The translations under genes and the position numbers were made by a program. DNA of 7,520 bases from the NCBI GenBank assembly GCA_900549945.1, contig URQJ01000090.1:1-7520 (forward strand), written 5' to 3'. The DNA is from an uncultured Oscillospiraceae bacterium. Its GTDB lineage: Bacteria; Bacillota; Clostridia; Oscillospirales; Acutalibacteraceae. The stretch's first letter is position 1; every line of letters begins with the position of its first letter. Positions 6,507 to 7,520 of the stretch are shown piece after piece. A model generated the notes under the pieces. It worked only from the letters and a program-made list of their open reading frames with translations. It did not search any database and had not been told where the DNA came from.

Positions 6507-6518
6507 GGATCCGCCCCA

Positions 6519-7498
6519 TTACAAATTCGGAAGGTTTTCCATCAGGTATTCGTAGCACTTGAAAATGCCGAGCCCTGTCGTGCCGGGATAATCGTCCGTG
6601 CCGAGATACAGGATCTTCTGGTTTTTGACGGCGTCAACGCCGCCCCACACCGCTTCATTCTCCGCGTACTCCTTTTCGAGGTCCGCCTTGAAATCCTCGG
6701 TGGTGTAGATCATGCCGGCACCCGCGCCGGTCGGCTGCGCAATGATCATCGGCGGGTTCTGCTCCACGATCACCTCGCTGCTGATCTGCAGGGTTCCGGT
6801 GCCCATCACGCTCTCGAGTCCCTCGATGGAATCCGCCATATTGACGAGCCCAAGCGACGCCATGATCTGCCCGAGCGTCGTATCACTGCCGTTCGTGTAG
6901 GTAAACGGGCAGTCGAGCAAAATCATCATCTCCTGACCCTGCAGCGCGGCGTTCTCCGTTTTCCACGCCTCAATGGAGGCCTCCAGCTCGTCGAAGCGCG
7001 CGAGGATCGCGTTCATCTCCTCCGTGCGCCCGAAGCCGCTGCCGTAAAGCTCGACCTGCGCCTTCGTGTCTTCGATCGCGCCGTTGTCCATCGAGGAGGT
7101 CACGGTGTAGTAGACCGGGATATCCTTCTCCTCAAAGAAGGTGCCGTACGTCTCGCGCTTGCCGGCGGACATGATAATCAGATCCGGCTCCATCGCGATG
7201 ATGCCCTCGGTGTCCATGCTGTTCGCCGAGAAAGGCAGCCGCTCCGCTTCCAGATCCTGCGTCCACGCTTGACTCTCGTCGATCGTATCCGGCACCGCGA
7301 GCAGCTCCACGCCCAGCTCGTGCAGGATCTCCGTCGGCCCGAGCGTCATCACGATAATGCGCTCCGGCGTCGTTTCAAGCCGGAGCTCCGCCGGCAGGCC
7401 GTACTGCTCCTGCGCCGTCTCCGAATACGGCAGAACCACGCCCTGCGCCGCCTCCGGCTCCGTGCCGGCCGCCTGCGCGGAGGGCTCTGCCTCCGACG
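6519..7498 (-). CDS. ABC transporter substrate-binding protein (FecB/BtuF-like, periplasmic binding protein 2 fold), N-terminus missing
   Basis: About 325 residues are visible of an extracellular metal-chelate-type binding protein, the receptor for the adjacent permease and ATPase. Hallmarks: ERIIVMTLGPTEILHELGV near the start, then MEPDLIIM, and a C-terminal KNQKILYLGTDDYPGTTG segment, matching the two-lobed family with a rigid inter-lobe helix. Before the GTG at 7439, 19 more in-frame residues rich in Ala, Glu, Ser and Pro can be read. Such a linker normally follows the lipidated Cys of a Gram-positive lipoprotein, so the signal peptide and lipobox lie just beyond the break and GTG 7439 is not the start. 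The frame must not be extended past 7498, because the following bases are adapter. The cargo cannot be read from the sequence; a heme, siderophore or corrinoid is typical for the family. Confidence 0.92.
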
Positions 7499-7520
7499 AG
7501 ATCGGAAGAGCGTCGTGTAG
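7499..7520. other. Illumina TruSeq adapter sequence at contig end (artefact)
   Basis: The last 22 bases begin AGATCGGAAGAGC and continue with GTCGTGTAG, which is the known TruSeq universal adapter read-through sequence. They are not genomic and should be trimmed. The binding-protein frame happens to stay open through them, which could mislead gene callers. Confidence 0.95.

Noticed and set aside
5199..7520. 773-codon plus-strand open frame opposite the permease and binding-protein genes
   Set aside because: It is antisense to three genes with full family motifs, has a His/Arg/Asp-rich unstructured composition typical of the complement of G+C-rich coding DNA, and runs into the adapter sequence.
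1..7520. CRISPR arrays, insertion sequences, tRNA or rRNA genes, prophage genes
   Set aside because: No regular direct repeats, transposase motifs or RNA gene signatures were seen; the lone GH25 gene has an anchor segment and no phage neighbours.

Overview
The window looks like a contig end from a G+C-rich anaerobic Firmicute, probably class Clostridia. The reasons are strong AAGGAGG-type ribosome binding sites, tightly packed operons, a nitrogenase-superfamily enzyme in a non-diazotroph setting, and small XRE and GH25 genes of the type common in gut Clostridia. The last 22 bases (7499-7520) match an Illumina TruSeq adapter and are not genomic. Genes at both edges are cut.

Left part, plus strand: the C-terminal two thirds or so of a class I glutamine amidotransferase-like hydrolase of the gamma-Glu-GABA hydrolase type (1-495). 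A 358-base gap follows, without a convincing gene but with a good Rho-independent terminator (718-761) and an operator-like inverted repeat. The gap leads into a small XRE-family regulator (854-1117). A perfect 16-bp stem-loop (1208-1243) lies between this gene and the convergent minus-strand gene.

Right part, minus strand, read from 7498 down: a lipoprotein-type substrate-binding protein (start missing), a FecCD/BtuC-type permease, a FecE/BtuD-type ATPase, then two paralogous nitrogenase component 1-like subunits (NifD/BchN-like, then NifK/BchB-like). Gaps are 12 and 22 nt, followed by overlaps of 11 nt and 4 nt (ATGA). These five genes therefore look like one transcription unit, an iron-chelate/heme/corrinoid-class importer coupled to a reductase. 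A membrane-anchored GH25 lysozyme (1253-2017) follows in the same direction, with its own sigma-70-type promoter.

The most interesting part is the importer plus nitrogenase-like pair. The first subunit keeps three cysteines with the spacing of the iron-sulfur ligands of dark-operative protochlorophyllide reductase BchN. The second subunit has Ser, Thr and Ser at all three aligned positions. The first subunit also has a cysteine that lines up with the FeMo-cofactor ligand of NifD, while the segment carrying the cofactor histidine seems to be missing. No NifH-like reductase lies in the window; it may be upstream of the contig break or elsewhere. A plausible reading, which is inference, is ATP-dependent reduction of an imported metal chelate or tetrapyrrole, or of some other substrate whose cofactor metal is imported. 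Nothing here supports nitrogen fixation.
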